Shown: positions 50,314 through 58,543, counted from the first letter of the stretch. The stretch is DNA of 64,000 bases from Bremerella volcania (GCF_007748115.1 NZ_CP036289.1:1426001-1490000), one strand, 5' to 3'. Notes: generated by a model not told the origin, from the sequence alone. A program made the numbers and translations.

Positions 50314-50681
50314 TCTGGACACGGCCCGCGACAGACCAGGGGCGTTCCGTTGGCCGCCGCGGCATTGAACGAAGCCGGACCGGGACCGCCACCCATGTCC
50401 CCGATAATCACCGTGGGAAAGCCCATCACCACCGAGCCTCCATGGACCGTCATGTCTCCCATCCGCGCGGCCGGCATGCCTGCGATAAAGACAGTGAGGG
50501 AACCCTTGGCGATCGCATCCGGCGGGCCGACGCACACGGCCATGTCGCCGACGCGTGCCGCCGGCATGCCCCCGATCAAAACGGTGGGGGCACCGATGCT
50601 GATCGGGCCACCAACATGAGGCTTCGGGCCGTCCGACAACGGGCAGACGTGCGGATCACTAATACGTGCTGCGGGTGGCAT
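50298..50681 (-). CDS. PAAR-domain protein
   Basis: A 127-aa PAAR protein. Several copies of the repeat unit are visible: PPAARISD at the start, GGMPAARVGDMAV, AGMPAARMGDMTV and GFPTVIIGDMGG. PAAR proteins form the sharp tip on the VgrG spike of type VI secretion systems. The C-terminus has CRGPCPECGQM, which may bind a metal. No C-terminal toxin domain is fused, so the effector is expected as a separate gene. First gene of the minus-strand cassette. Confidence 0.88.
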   Translation of the reverse strand: MPPAARISDPHVCPLSDGPKPHVGGPISIGAPTVLIGGMPAARVGDMAVCVGPPDAIAKGSLTVFIAGMPAARMGDMTVHGGSVVMGFPTVIIGDMGGGPGPASFNAAAANGTPLVCRGPCPECGQM

Positions 50682-50945
50682 CGGTAGCGTTCTAACAAAT
50701 GGTCAGGTTCTCGGTTCGTCATGATGTCACCCCAAGTTGGAGTGGTCTAGTTAAGATAGTAGTCATCATTGCGTAAATCAAATAAAAAAAGGCCATGAAG
50801 CAAACGAGTTTTTTGTTAAGCAAAACCTATGCAATAACAGGATAAAGATCGATGCAAACCAGGGATGTGCGTGGTTGGAAAATATCACCTTGGCCGTCCA
50901 CTTACCCGAAAAGACCTTCCCCTCAACTAAGCTGAAAGTCACCGC

Positions 50946-51383
50946 ATGTCGAACCCGTACGAAATCCCCAACCCTTCGCCGCAATCCCCAGGTTTAATAT
51001 CGGAGGTGGCCGCTCCGGCGATTGCCCTGATGGTGATCTCGGCCCTGGCCGTCGTGGTTGGCATCCTCGGGCTGATGGGCGATGCCTTCCTGCTATTGTC
51101 CGGCGCCGTGGAACAACTGGAAGAAATGAATGACGGCCCGGTCTCCAAATACCAGAGCATCACCGTCCGCATCCTCTGGGGCATCGCCCTGGTTCTGGCC
51201 TCCGCCTACATCTTCTACGGCGCGCTGCAAATGAAACAACTCACAGGCTACACCGCCGCCAGAACCGCCGCGATGATTTCGGTGATTCCCTGTCTAGGCC
51301 CGTGCTGCTTTCTGGGGATCCCGTTCGGGATCTGGGCGCTGGTGGTGTTGGCTAAGCCTGAGGTGAGGGATGGGTTTCGTTAA
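50946..51383 (+). CDS. Small hypothetical membrane protein
   Basis: A 145-aa protein with the NPYEIPNPSPQ start seen in many planctomycete membrane proteins and three or four helices (about residues 22-52, 76-96 and 106-134). No function is assigned. ATG at 50946. The sequence CLGPCCFLGIPFGIWAL near the C-terminus is typical of this group. It follows an AT-rich spacer (50682-50945), which probably holds the divergent promoters of this gene and of the PAAR cassette. Confidence 0.65.
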   Translation: MSNPYEIPNPSPQSPGLISEVAAPAIALMVISALAVVVGILGLMGDAFLLLSGAVEQLEEMNDGPVSKYQSITVRILWGIALVLASAYIFYGALQMKQLTGYTAARTAAMISVIPCLGPCCFLGIPFGIWALVVLAKPEVRDGFR

Positions 51384-51469
51384 GGGGCGTGGTTGAAATG
51401 TGGGTAACATTGAGGTCTCGACCCAGCCTACGGCACTAACACTACATTTCCTCGTGATTGGTACCACTT

Positions 51470-52495
51470 ATGACTAACTCAACAAACGTACCATCAGATT
51501 CGATTTTTAATAGTATGAACTTGGGGGATGATGCTTGCTTTCTATGTGGTCAAAGAGCACCGCAAGTAAAGATGACTAGAGAGCATGTTTTTCCGCGTTG
51601 GCTTCAAAATAGGCATGATTTGTGGGATCAGGAATTATTTCTTCTTAACCACACGACAATCAAATACTCTAAGCTAACAGTACCCTGTTGCGAGAATTGC
51701 AATAGTTCCCATCTGAGCAAGCTAGAAGCGAAGATTGGTAGTGCGGTTCAGTCGGGATATTCGGAAGCCGTAAAGCTCTCATCTCTGGATGTCTACCAGT
51801 GGCTTGGGAAGATCTTTTACGGTGTCCTTCGAAAAGAACTTACTTTGCGACTTGACCGACAAAAACCTGATAAAGGCACGATAGCTGACCAGGAATTGCT
51901 CGAGGGGTTCTCGTCACTTCACTTGTTCATGCAATCAATACGACGACCATTTGAATTTCCAGATGGCGAGCCATTCTCTGTCCTAGTCGTAAACCTACAC
52001 GATCTGGATAGTGTAGACTATTCATTCCAAGATAGCTTGCAGACCATGGTTTGCTCGATGCGAACAAAGGATGTTGGGTTCATTGTCACGCTGCAAGATT
52101 CGGGGATCATTAGAAATTCCTATGCTCGTTATGTAGCAGAGGTAGCCGGAAGAAAACTTCTACCGATTCAGTTTGATGAACTCTACGCTAGATGTCTCTA
52201 TCAAGTTTCATTGATTAACCGGATACCAAAATTCATTACATCAGAATCGCAGGATCCAGATGGCTCGGTGACCGTCAATATGCTTCCTCTTCAGGGGCTG
52301 AGTTCTCGTCCTATTGTTGATGAATGGGATCAGACCGCTTTCGCGCACATTTTATCTGCCGTCTTAAGCAGATCGCATGATGACATTAAAGCCGAAAGCC
52401 TGTTTTCTCCACCAAACCTGGTGATGACATGGATGAGTGACGAGGAGGGCAAACTGAAACTAGTTGATGAAAATGGTAAGGCAATTGATGTCTAA
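51470..52495 (+). CDS. HNH-type zinc-finger protein, AT-rich
   Basis: A 341-aa protein. The N-terminal 65 residues have a zinc treble-clef pattern, CFLCGQ ... TREHVFPRWLQ ... CCENCNSSHLSKLE, as in HNH nucleases. The remaining 270 residues are not recognised. The DNA is much richer in A/T than the rest of the window and codon use differs, which suggests recent acquisition. No methylase or toxin partner is adjacent. ATG at 51470; a TTG four codons earlier is also in frame. A hairpin that may act as terminator for both directions follows. Confidence 0.7.
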   Translation: MTNSTNVPSDSIFNSMNLGDDACFLCGQRAPQVKMTREHVFPRWLQNRHDLWDQELFLLNHTTIKYSKLTVPCCENCNSSHLSKLEAKIGSAVQSGYSEAVKLSSLDVYQWLGKIFYGVLRKELTLRLDRQKPDKGTIADQELLEGFSSLHLFMQSIRRPFEFPDGEPFSVLVVNLHDLDSVDYSFQDSLQTMVCSMRTKDVGFIVTLQDSGIIRNSYARYVAEVAGRKLLPIQFDELYARCLYQVSLINRIPKFITSESQDPDGSVTVNMLPLQGLSSRPIVDEWDQTAFAHILSAVLSRSHDDIKAESLFSPPNLVMTWMSDEEGKLKLVDENGKAIDV

Positions 52496-52523
52496 TTGTT
52501 TCATTAAATGGCATTAGAAAGCT

Positions 52524-52556
52524 AAGAGCCCAAAGCAACGCATCGCCTGGGCTCTT
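52524..52556. terminator. Bidirectional terminator between HNH gene and leuA
   Basis: A perfect 9-base inverted repeat (52524-52532 and 52548-52556) lies in the 91-base gap between the convergent HNH gene and leuA. A pyrimidine-rich stretch (CTTCATTTC) follows on the plus strand; the minus-strand tail is poorer in T. It is the only candidate for ending both transcripts. Confidence 0.6.
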
Positions 52557-52586
52557 CTTCATTTCAAATTGCAACAGCCAATCCTA

Positions 52587-54098
52587 TCAGCCACCAATCC
52601 GGTTCACCGCATCCAAAATTGCATGAACCGTCGCCTCCACCGTATCGGTCGAACTCCCGCGCCCGCGGGCAGTCTTCTTGCCGGACTCGATCTCCACGGT
52701 GACTTCCCCTAGGGCATCTCGGCCCAAGGTGGCGCTGTGGACCTGGAAGTCTTTGCAGGTGATGGGGACGCTGGTGATGCGTTCGATGGCCCAGAAGGCG
52801 GCGTCGATGGGGCCGTCTCCTTCCGAGATCTCGGCGGTCTCGGTTTCGTCGCCGCGACGCAGGGTCATCTTCACGTGGGGGGGCTTGCCGGTGCCGTGGG
52901 AGACCTCCAGGCTATCGAGCGTCCAGCCTTGGCGGACTTCGCCGCGGATCTGCTGGTCGCAAAGCGAGGCGATGTCGCCGTCGTAGATGTCCTTCTTTTT
53001 GTCGGCCAGCTTCTTGAACTCGTCGAACACTTCTTGCAGCTGTTCGGCGGTCAGGTGATAGCCGAGGGCCTTCGCGCGGTCGGACAACGCTGCCCGGCCG
53101 CTGTGCTTGCCGAGAACCAGGTCGGTCTTTTCGAGCCCGACGTCTTCGGGACGCATGATCTCGTAGGTGGTCGGCTCTTTGAGCATGCCGTCCTGGTGAA
53201 TGCCAGACTCGTGGGCGAACGCGTTCCGGCCGACGATCGCCTTGTTGCGCTGCACCTGAAGTCCGGTGATGTTGGAAAGCAGCCGGCTGGTCGGCACCAG
53301 GCGCTTCGTGTTGATGTTGGTGCCGACGTTGTAGTAGTCGTGCCGCGTGCGCAGGGCCATGACCACTTCTTCCAGCGACGCGTTCCCGGCACGCTCGCCG
53401 ATGCCGTTGATGGTGCACTCGATCTGACCGGCACCTGCTTCGACGCCTGCCAGGCTGTTGGCGACCGCCATGCCCAGGTCGTCGTGGCAGTGGACGCTGA
53501 TGACCGCCTTGTCGATGTTGGGGACCCGGTTCTTCAGGTCGGCGATGACCTTGTACATGTGGTTGGGGGTGGCGTAGCCGACGGTGTCGGGGATGTTGAC
53601 CGTCGTGGCCCCGGCGTCGATCGCCGCTTCCACCACGCGGCACAGGAAGTCCGGCTCGGTACGGGAAGCATCTTCCGGCGAGAACTCGACGTCGTCGCAG
53701 AAGCTCGCGGCCAGTTTCACGCCGTCGACGCCGCGCGAAACGATCTCCTCAGGCGTCATCCGCAACTTGAACTCGCGATGGATCGCGCTGGTAGCCAGAA
53801 AGACGTGAATCCGCGGCTGCTCGGAATGTTTTAATGCCTCCCATGCGCGCTCGATGTCTTTCGGGTTACAGCGAGCCAGGCCGCAGATCGAAGCGCCCTT
53901 GATGTTGGCGGCGATCTCTTTGACCGATTCAAAGTCGCCTGGCGAAGCGATGGGGAAACCGGCCTCGATGACGTCAACGCCGAGGTCGACCAGGGCCTGG
54001 GCGATCTCCATTTTCTCGGCGCGGTTCATGCTGGCCCCTGGCGATTGTTCGCCGTCGCGGAGCGTGGTGTCGAAGATTTTTACAGTCGGGGTACTCAT
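52587..54098 (-). CDS. leuA: 2-isopropylmalate synthase
   Basis: A 503-aa enzyme that condenses acetyl-CoA with 2-oxoisovalerate, the first committed step of leucine synthesis. The N-terminal FDTTLRDGEQSPG, and metal-binding HCHDDLGMA, are diagnostic; NGIGERAGNASLEEV and HESGIHQDG are further conserved blocks. The C-terminal 120 residues form the LeuA allosteric (leucine-binding) domain. ATG is at 54096-54098. Upstream lies a leucine-rich leader peptide and terminator, indicating transcription attenuation in addition to feedback inhibition. Confidence 0.96.
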   Translation of the reverse strand: MSTPTVKIFDTTLRDGEQSPGASMNRAEKMEIAQALVDLGVDVIEAGFPIASPGDFESVKEIAANIKGASICGLARCNPKDIERAWEALKHSEQPRIHVFLATSAIHREFKLRMTPEEIVSRGVDGVKLAASFCDDVEFSPEDASRTEPDFLCRVVEAAIDAGATTVNIPDTVGYATPNHMYKVIADLKNRVPNIDKAVISVHCHDDLGMAVANSLAGVEAGAGQIECTINGIGERAGNASLEEVVMALRTRHDYYNVGTNINTKRLVPTSRLLSNITGLQVQRNKAIVGRNAFAHESGIHQDGMLKEPTTYEIMRPEDVGLEKTDLVLGKHSGRAALSDRAKALGYHLTAEQLQEVFDEFKKLADKKKDIYDGDIASLCDQQIRGEVRQGWTLDSLEVSHGTGKPPHVKMTLRRGDETETAEISEGDGPIDAAFWAIERITSVPITCKDFQVHSATLGRDALGEVTVEIESGKKTARGRGSSTDTVEATVHAILDAVNRIGG

Positions 54099-54267
54099 AA
54101 TTGTTTCGTAAGTAGTTAGGAGTGATTGTGGGTTGTGTGCCAGTTGAAATATCTCACCGCCGGCCGCAAGCCGGCCCGGCTAGGAGGAGGATCGACACAC
54201 TGGCCACTCCGTCGAATTTGTGGAAAGCGGGGATCGCCATGATTTTATCAGGGGAACTTACGTCAAC

Positions 54268-54303
54268 AAAAAAAGCCCTAAGGTATTGGGCCTTAGGGCT
54301 TTT
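54268..54303 (-). terminator. leuA attenuator terminator hairpin
   Basis: A 13-base perfect stem (54271-54283 and 54291-54303), 7-base loop, followed on the minus strand by seven U (complement of 54268-54274). It lies between the leader peptide and leuA. The left arm in transcription order contains CCCUAA, which can instead pair with UUAGGG (complement of 54336-54341) just upstream, the expected antiterminator. Confidence 0.85.
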
Positions 54304-54337
54304 GGTGATCTCGTTTTGTGCGAACGTGAAACCTTCC

Positions 54338-54391
54338 CTAACACCCGGAGGTGATCAGCAGCAGTTGCAGCAGCAGGAGGTTTTGGTTCAT
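54338..54391 (-). CDS. Leucine-rich leader peptide of leuA
   Basis: A 17-codon reading frame on the minus strand encoding MNQNLLLLQLLLITSGC and a TAG stop. Seven of 17 residues are Leu, in a run of four and a run of three (mostly CTG), followed by Ile and Thr. It is placed between a good promoter (54433-54461) and the terminator hairpin, the classical arrangement in which ribosome stalling at Leu codons prevents termination. The upstream ribosome-binding site is weak (GAG about 15 bases before the ATG). Confidence 0.85.
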   Translation of the reverse strand: MNQNLLLLQLLLITSGC

Positions 54392-54432
54392 GGTTAAATC
54401 TTGCTCGGGTTCGAGTGGATTTGCTATGAATG

Positions 54433-54461
54433 ACTCTACTTCCGCTTGCAGGTTCGGTCAA
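54433..54461 (-). promoter_or_regulatory. Putative sigma-70-type promoter of the leuA leader
   Basis: On the minus strand, TTGACC (complement of 54456-54461) and TAGAGT (complement of 54433-54438) are separated by exactly 17 bases. Five of six and four of six bases match the -35 and -10 consensus. A start about 7 bases further on would give a leader of about 35 bases before the leader-peptide ATG at 54391. Confidence 0.6.
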
Positions 54462-54595
54462 CCGGGCGTTTTTTCGTAAACCGCGATTTCCTCGGACCTT
54501 AACGGCAATTTGGGCAAAATCGGCGGGGCATCTGTCCGATATTTCAAGCAGTCAGACTTCTAACCAATAGGCGGTCAGGAGAAGGGTACCAAGCC

Positions 54596-54838
54596 ATGAC
54601 GGATCGCTTGGACGTCACCAACGAACCAGAATACGGTCAGCCAAAGCCGAAAGCCGAGGACGAGCGCAAGCCGCGCCCGTTTCTGGGGGTGAAGTTTGAT
54701 TGCTGCAGCATCTACTCGCGGATCTATCAGAACAAAGACCGCACGCACTACGTCGGCAACTGCCCCAAGTGTGCCAAGCAGATCCGCATTCGCATCGGCC
54801 ACGGCGGCAGCAGCAACCGCTTCTTTACCGCGTATTAG
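54596..54838 (+). CDS. Small Cys-containing hypothetical protein
   Basis: An 80-aa protein with an acidic/basic N-terminal half and Cys residues in FDCCSIYSR and NCPKCAKQIR. The C-terminal CPKC with the earlier CC could form a zinc-ribbon-like site. No named family is recognised. ATG at 54596. It is followed at 125 bases by another small gene on the same strand. Confidence 0.6.
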   Translation: MTDRLDVTNEPEYGQPKPKAEDERKPRPFLGVKFDCCSIYSRIYQNKDRTHYVGNCPKCAKQIRIRIGHGGSSNRFFTAY

Positions 54839-54962
54839 ACTGGGCCAACTTGGAAAGGTCTTCTCGCAGGTGCTATCGTGAAGTGATAGCACCCACGGCC
54901 GCGTCCATCTTGAGTCGCGGCATCAATTTCCGTACGATCTGCCGCCCCCAACTTTTTGGAAG

Positions 54963-55475
54963 ATGGCTGTCATGATCGACTTCGACATTCAACGCTGCAC
55001 GAAAAAGTGCCACGCCACCGAGCGCGAACTGCGCCCCGGCGACGAGTACTTTTCGGTCCTGGTCCCGGAAGGGGCCGAGGTGGTCCGGCAAGACTACAGC
55101 AAAGAGGCCTGGCAAGGCCCGCCCGAAAGCGCGATCTGTTGGTGGAAGGCCACCATCCCCGATCCTCAGTCGGCCAAGGTCAGTTGGGCCCCGCACGACA
55201 TCATGCTCGATTACTTCGAGCAACTGTTGCAAGATCCTAAACAGCAAGATGCCGCTTACGTCGTCGCGCTGCTGATGGTGCGCCGCAAGATCGTGCGGAT
55301 GGAAGAGACCGAGAAAGGAGAAGACGGCATCGAACGCATGGTGCTGGTTGGACTCAAACGCGAGGGGAACTACAAGATTCCTGTCGTCGAGCCAACCTCC
55401 CAGCGGATTGCCGAGATTCAAAACGAACTGACGTCGCTGCTTCAAACAGGCGACCAGCCAACGGACCAGCAGTAA
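54963..55475 (+). CDS. Hypothetical cytosolic protein
   Basis: A 170-aa protein with two Cys near the N-terminus (RCTKKCHATERELRPGDEYF) and one further Cys-Trp-Trp (ICWWKA). The N-terminal block resembles a small metal-binding or zinc-ribbon-like module found in conserved planctomycete proteins. No function is known. ATG at 54963. The lipoprotein gene follows after 24 bases, so the two are likely one transcript. Confidence 0.62.
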   Translation: MAVMIDFDIQRCTKKCHATERELRPGDEYFSVLVPEGAEVVRQDYSKEAWQGPPESAICWWKATIPDPQSAKVSWAPHDIMLDYFEQLLQDPKQQDAAYVVALLMVRRKIVRMEETEKGEDGIERMVLVGLKREGNYKIPVVEPTSQRIAEIQNELTSLLQTGDQPTDQQ

Positions 55476-55499
55476 CAAAGTGAACGCAAGGATGCGCCA

Positions 55500-56678
55500 G
55501 TGACACAATTCAAGCTGCAGGGGATCGTCGCGATCTTGTTGGTTGGTTTCGCTTGCGGTGCCGGTTGCCCGCAATTTACTCAGCAGGTCGACCCGATGTA
55601 TCAGCCCCCGGTCGTCTTCAATGCCCCGCCGACGATGGAGCAGTTGATGGCCCAGGTCAACATGAACACGCAGCGCGTGCAGTCGCTCGAATCAACCGGC
55701 GCGACGTTGGGCCTGCAGGGGTTTCCTTCGATCCGGGCTCAGATCTACATGATGCCCCCGACGAAGTTTCGCATGATTGGCGAAACGGCACTGACCGGTC
55801 AACTGTTGGACCTGGGCAGCAACGAGCAAGAGTTCTGGGTGTGGGGCCGCGGGTTCAACTCGCCAGGGCTGATGTATGCCCGGCACGACGAATTCAACCA
55901 GACGATGGCCAAAACGATGCTGCCGGTCGAACCAGGCTGGGTAGCCCAGGCCATGGGGCTGGCTCGCTTCGACCCCAACGACTTCCACCAGGGACCTTTC
56001 CCGACGGCATCCGGCAACTACGAGATCCGCACGACGATGAACTCTTCGGCCGGGCAGATCACCAAGGTTACCGTCATCGACAAGCAGTACGGCTACGTGC
56101 TCGAGCAGCACATGTACGACGCCGCGGGGCAGCCGATCGCTTCAGCGCTGGCCACCAATCACCGTTACGATCCCAGCTACGGCGTTTCGCTGCCGTACAA
56201 GGTCGACATTCGTCTGCCAAAGTCGGGGATGGACTTCTCGATCTCGGTGATCGGTTACCGCATCAATCAGCTGACCGAAGGGACCGGCACGTTCAGTCGA
56301 CCGCAACGTCCTGATGTGCCTGAGATCAACCTGGTACATAATGCTGGGCAGCCGCTGCCTGGCGGTCAGGCCTACTCCAGCGGACAACCACTCCCCAGTG
56401 GTCAGCCGTTGCCGGGGGCACCGTATGCTCCCACGAGCCAGCCCTATCCTAATAACGGTCAGATGCTTCCCTCGGGACAGCCGCTGCCAGCTAATAACTA
56501 CGCCCCTGTGCAGCAGGCACCAACCGGCTATCCGCAATCGAGCCCACCGTATCCGTCCGGAGGGGGCTTTCCGCTGGGAAGCAATACGCCCACCGGGGCC
56601 GTCAACGCGGTAAGGCCGGTGTACGAAACGGCCGCCCAGCAAGACTACCAGTCACCCCCGATCCGCGGACTGCATTAG
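55500..56678 (+). CDS. Probable lipoprotein with proline-rich repeat tail
   Basis: A 392-aa protein. The N-terminal hydrophobic stretch ends in FACGAGC (C19 and C23), a lipoprotein-like signal. Residues about 30-260 look like a beta-rich LolA-like fold. The C-terminal 120 residues are a Pro/Gln/Gly/Ser-rich low-complexity tail with repeated GQPLP-type units (about residues 280-330). GTG start at 55500. It could be an outer-membrane-associated lipoprotein; the partner is unknown. Confidence 0.7.
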   Translation: MTQFKLQGIVAILLVGFACGAGCPQFTQQVDPMYQPPVVFNAPPTMEQLMAQVNMNTQRVQSLESTGATLGLQGFPSIRAQIYMMPPTKFRMIGETALTGQLLDLGSNEQEFWVWGRGFNSPGLMYARHDEFNQTMAKTMLPVEPGWVAQAMGLARFDPNDFHQGPFPTASGNYEIRTTMNSSAGQITKVTVIDKQYGYVLEQHMYDAAGQPIASALATNHRYDPSYGVSLPYKVDIRLPKSGMDFSISVIGYRINQLTEGTGTFSRPQRPDVPEINLVHNAGQPLPGGQAYSSGQPLPSGQPLPGAPYAPTSQPYPNNGQMLPSGQPLPANNYAPVQQAPTGYPQSSPPYPSGGGFPLGSNTPTGAVNAVRPVYETAAQQDYQSPPIRGLH

Positions 56679-56800
56679 TCCTGCAAAGAGACGGGTGGCT
56701 CAGAGAGTTATCCCTGAGTGGCCACCGGCCACAAGCGGCTCATGTATCACCGGTGAGTTGGAGCGAACGTTCTCATTGGCAACATCCAATTCGCCGACCT

Positions 56801-56849
56801 TACCAGGGGCTCGCGCCCCTGGCTATTATCTGTCGCCCCGTTGGGGCTA
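56801..56849 (+). repeat. GC-rich double palindrome, REP-like
   Basis: Two hairpins in a row: CCAGGGGC TCGC GCCCCTGG (56803-56822) and GCCCC GTT GGGGC (56835-56847), separated by 12 bases. This form resembles intergenic repetitive palindromes I associate with planctomycete genomes. No second copy was seen in this window, so repetition is not shown here. It could also serve as a terminator for the upstream lipoprotein gene. Confidence 0.45.
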
Positions 56850-56875
56850 AGGAGACTTCGTCGATCGCTCGCGTG

Positions 56876-57253
56876 CTATGCCGCCGAGCCTGGGATCTGT
56901 AATCGCCGGGCGGAGTCATCTTTGAGCGCGGTTTGGATTCGCTGCTGGGCGACTCGGTCTTGGAGTTCCAGGATCACAATCCGCCGAGAGGCCACGGTCA
57001 GGAATGTCGTGAAGCTTCCGCTTGTGTCGAATCGGCGTAGAATCTCCAGATCGTTTTCCGCCAGTCGCTCGAAGGTGGCGACCACGACGGCGTCGGCTTC
57101 CTTCTGGGTGAGGGTCCATTTCTGGCTCTGCCGGGCATGCTGCACCACCTGAATGACGGTGCTGGTATAGCGATCGATAAACCGCCGCCAGTTCGCGGTA
57201 GGGGATGCGAAAAGGTCTTCCAACAGTTGAAGATCGGCGGAACTGGCTTTCAT
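56876..57253 (-). CDS. Sigma-70 region 2-like protein lacking region 4
   Basis: A 125-aa protein that aligns by eye to sigma factor region 2: FIDRYTSTVIQVVQH, then ADAVVVATFERLAENDLEILRRFDTSGSFTTFLTVASRRIV in the usual order (quoted in parts: ATFERLAEN and RFDTSGSFTTFL). Normal ECF factors are about 170-200 aa and have a DNA-binding region 4, which is absent here. The stop is followed by no in-frame or frameshifted region 4 in the neighbouring bases. It might be an anti-sigma-like or truncated factor. ATG is at 57251-57253. Confidence 0.6.
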   Translation of the reverse strand: MKASSADLQLLEDLFASPTANWRRFIDRYTSTVIQVVQHARQSQKWTLTQKEADAVVVATFERLAENDLEILRRFDTSGSFTTFLTVASRRIVILELQDRVAQQRIQTALKDDSARRLQIPGSAA

Positions 57254-57530
57254 GGCTACACTCTGGGCGATAAAACGACGCGAATTGAGACTGAGAGAAA
57301 GTAAATAACTTGAGACTTATGCTCAATACAGGTTTTCACTTGGGATATGGGGCCAAATGAGGCATGGCTGCCTTGACAACTTATTGAGACAGGAATAAAA
57401 AACGAGGAGAAGGTCGCGACTGAATACCTTTCATAGACGCGACTTGCGATTGGGGGCAAGATCAACTGTAGCTGCCCCGCTGACGAGAACATGTTTTCAA
57501 CACCGCTTTAGTGGTCAGGAGATACCTAGG

Positions 57531-57809
57531 ATGACTCACGTAGTCTGCGAACCGTGCTTTAACTGCAAGTACACGGATTGCGTCGTTGTTTGCCCCGTCG
57601 AGTGCTTCTACGAAGGGGACAAGATTCTCTACATTCATCCCGAAGAATGCATCGACTGCGAAGCGTGTGTGCCTGAGTGTCCCGTGGAAGCGATCTTCCA
57701 CGAAGACAACGTGCCTGAAGAATGGAACGGCTTCATCGAACTGAACGCCGAGATGGCACCACAGTGCGAAGTGATCACCGAAAAGAAAGAGCCACTGGCC
57801 GATCAATAG
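57531..57809 (+). CDS. fdxA: 7Fe ferredoxin
   Basis: A 92-aa ferredoxin with one [3Fe-4S] and one [4Fe-4S] centre, like Azotobacter FdI and FdxA. Cys ligands are in [18 protein letters not shown] and [12 protein letters not shown], and the C-terminal region [11 protein letters not shown] is family-typical. ATG at 57531 matches the family start; an upstream frame extension is not conserved. It is a cytosolic electron carrier. A terminator follows within 40 bases. The gene appears to be monocistronic. Confidence 0.95.
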   Translation: MTHVVCEPCFNCKYTDCVVVCPVECFYEGDKILYIHPEECIDCEACVPECPVEAIFHEDNVPEEWNGFIELNAEMAPQCEVITEKKEPLADQ

Positions 57810-58113
57810 TCGGCGTTCGGACTCCTGGCGTGAGTAAAATAGATCAAAGTCGCAACCCAAAGGTTGCGACTTTTTTCATGCGCGGATCGAACGAACGAGG
57901 CGAAAACGATACGCAAGTCCCTGCGACGCTCGAAGCTACTTTCACGAATGAAGTCAAGTCGATTTCACGCATATTTTCGCGGTAACTCGTCTGCTGCGTT
58001 TTATTCCACAGACTCGTATTGCTTCGCGATGTTTAACAAGGTTAGGATGAAAAACTGCTTACCTGCCGTGTTCTACACGGCCTTATCAAGTGCCAAAAGG
58101 AAGGACCTATCTG
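57810..58113. other. Intergenic region after fdxA
   Basis: A 304-base spacer. It contains the fdxA terminator (57846-57876) at its left end. The rest (about 57880-58110) is AT-richer and shows no convincing ORF or hairpin; it should carry the promoter of the next gene. Confidence 0.45.
57846..57876 (+). terminator. fdxA rho-independent terminator
   Basis: A 12-base stem (57846-57857 with 57862-57873), 4-base loop, and a run of six T (57871-57876). It lies 37 bases after the fdxA stop codon. Confidence 0.85.
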
Positions 58114-58428
58114 ATGAGTCAATTTACTTGCCAGTGTTGCCAGCAAGTTTTTGACAAAAGCTGTGATCCGTGCTTTGTAGTCCGTGTCACTGCGTTTCTG
58201 GAGATTGAGCCTTACTTCGACGAAACCGATTACGACGATACCGACCGAGATAATCTCTCGGTTCTCGCTGACACTCTCGAACAGGTTTACCCCATCGAAG
58301 ACCCCACGCTGCACGAGGATCAAACCCCGCAGGATTTCCGGCTCTGCCGTGATTGCTACCAGCAATACATGCGAGATCCTGTCGGTCGCGAGAATCAGGC
58401 CGCGCAGATCTCGTTCAGCGAGAATTAG
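58114..58428 (+). CDS. Small Cys-rich hypothetical protein
   Basis: A 104-aa protein with CQCCQQ, CDPC and CRDC motifs (residues about 6-10, 17-20 and 82-85), which could form one or two zinc sites. The central half is acidic. No named family is recognised. ATG at 58114; an in-frame ATG eight codons earlier is less likely because an AAGGA-type site (AAGGAAGGA at 58097-58105) lies well placed for 58114. Confidence 0.65.
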   Translation: MSQFTCQCCQQVFDKSCDPCFVVRVTAFLEIEPYFDETDYDDTDRDNLSVLADTLEQVYPIEDPTLHEDQTPQDFRLCRDCYQQYMRDPVGRENQAAQISFSEN

Positions 58429-58543
58429 CCGCACCGAGTCATCTCGGTGTGACCTTTGCTTGATGCCCACTGCGCACCGATGATCGTGCGCCAGAGGTGG
58501 ATCGTCTCGCGACATGGGCCAGCGCCGGCAGCCAGTCAGGTGC

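Noticed and set aside
52737-53834. 365-codon open frame antisense to leuA
   Set aside because: Shadow of a highly conserved gene in GC-rich DNA.
54150-54185. GC-rich GCCGGC inverted repeat between the leuA terminator and leuA
   Set aside because: Short stem with no T-tract; may be part of a dispersed repeat but no evidence here that it controls leuA.
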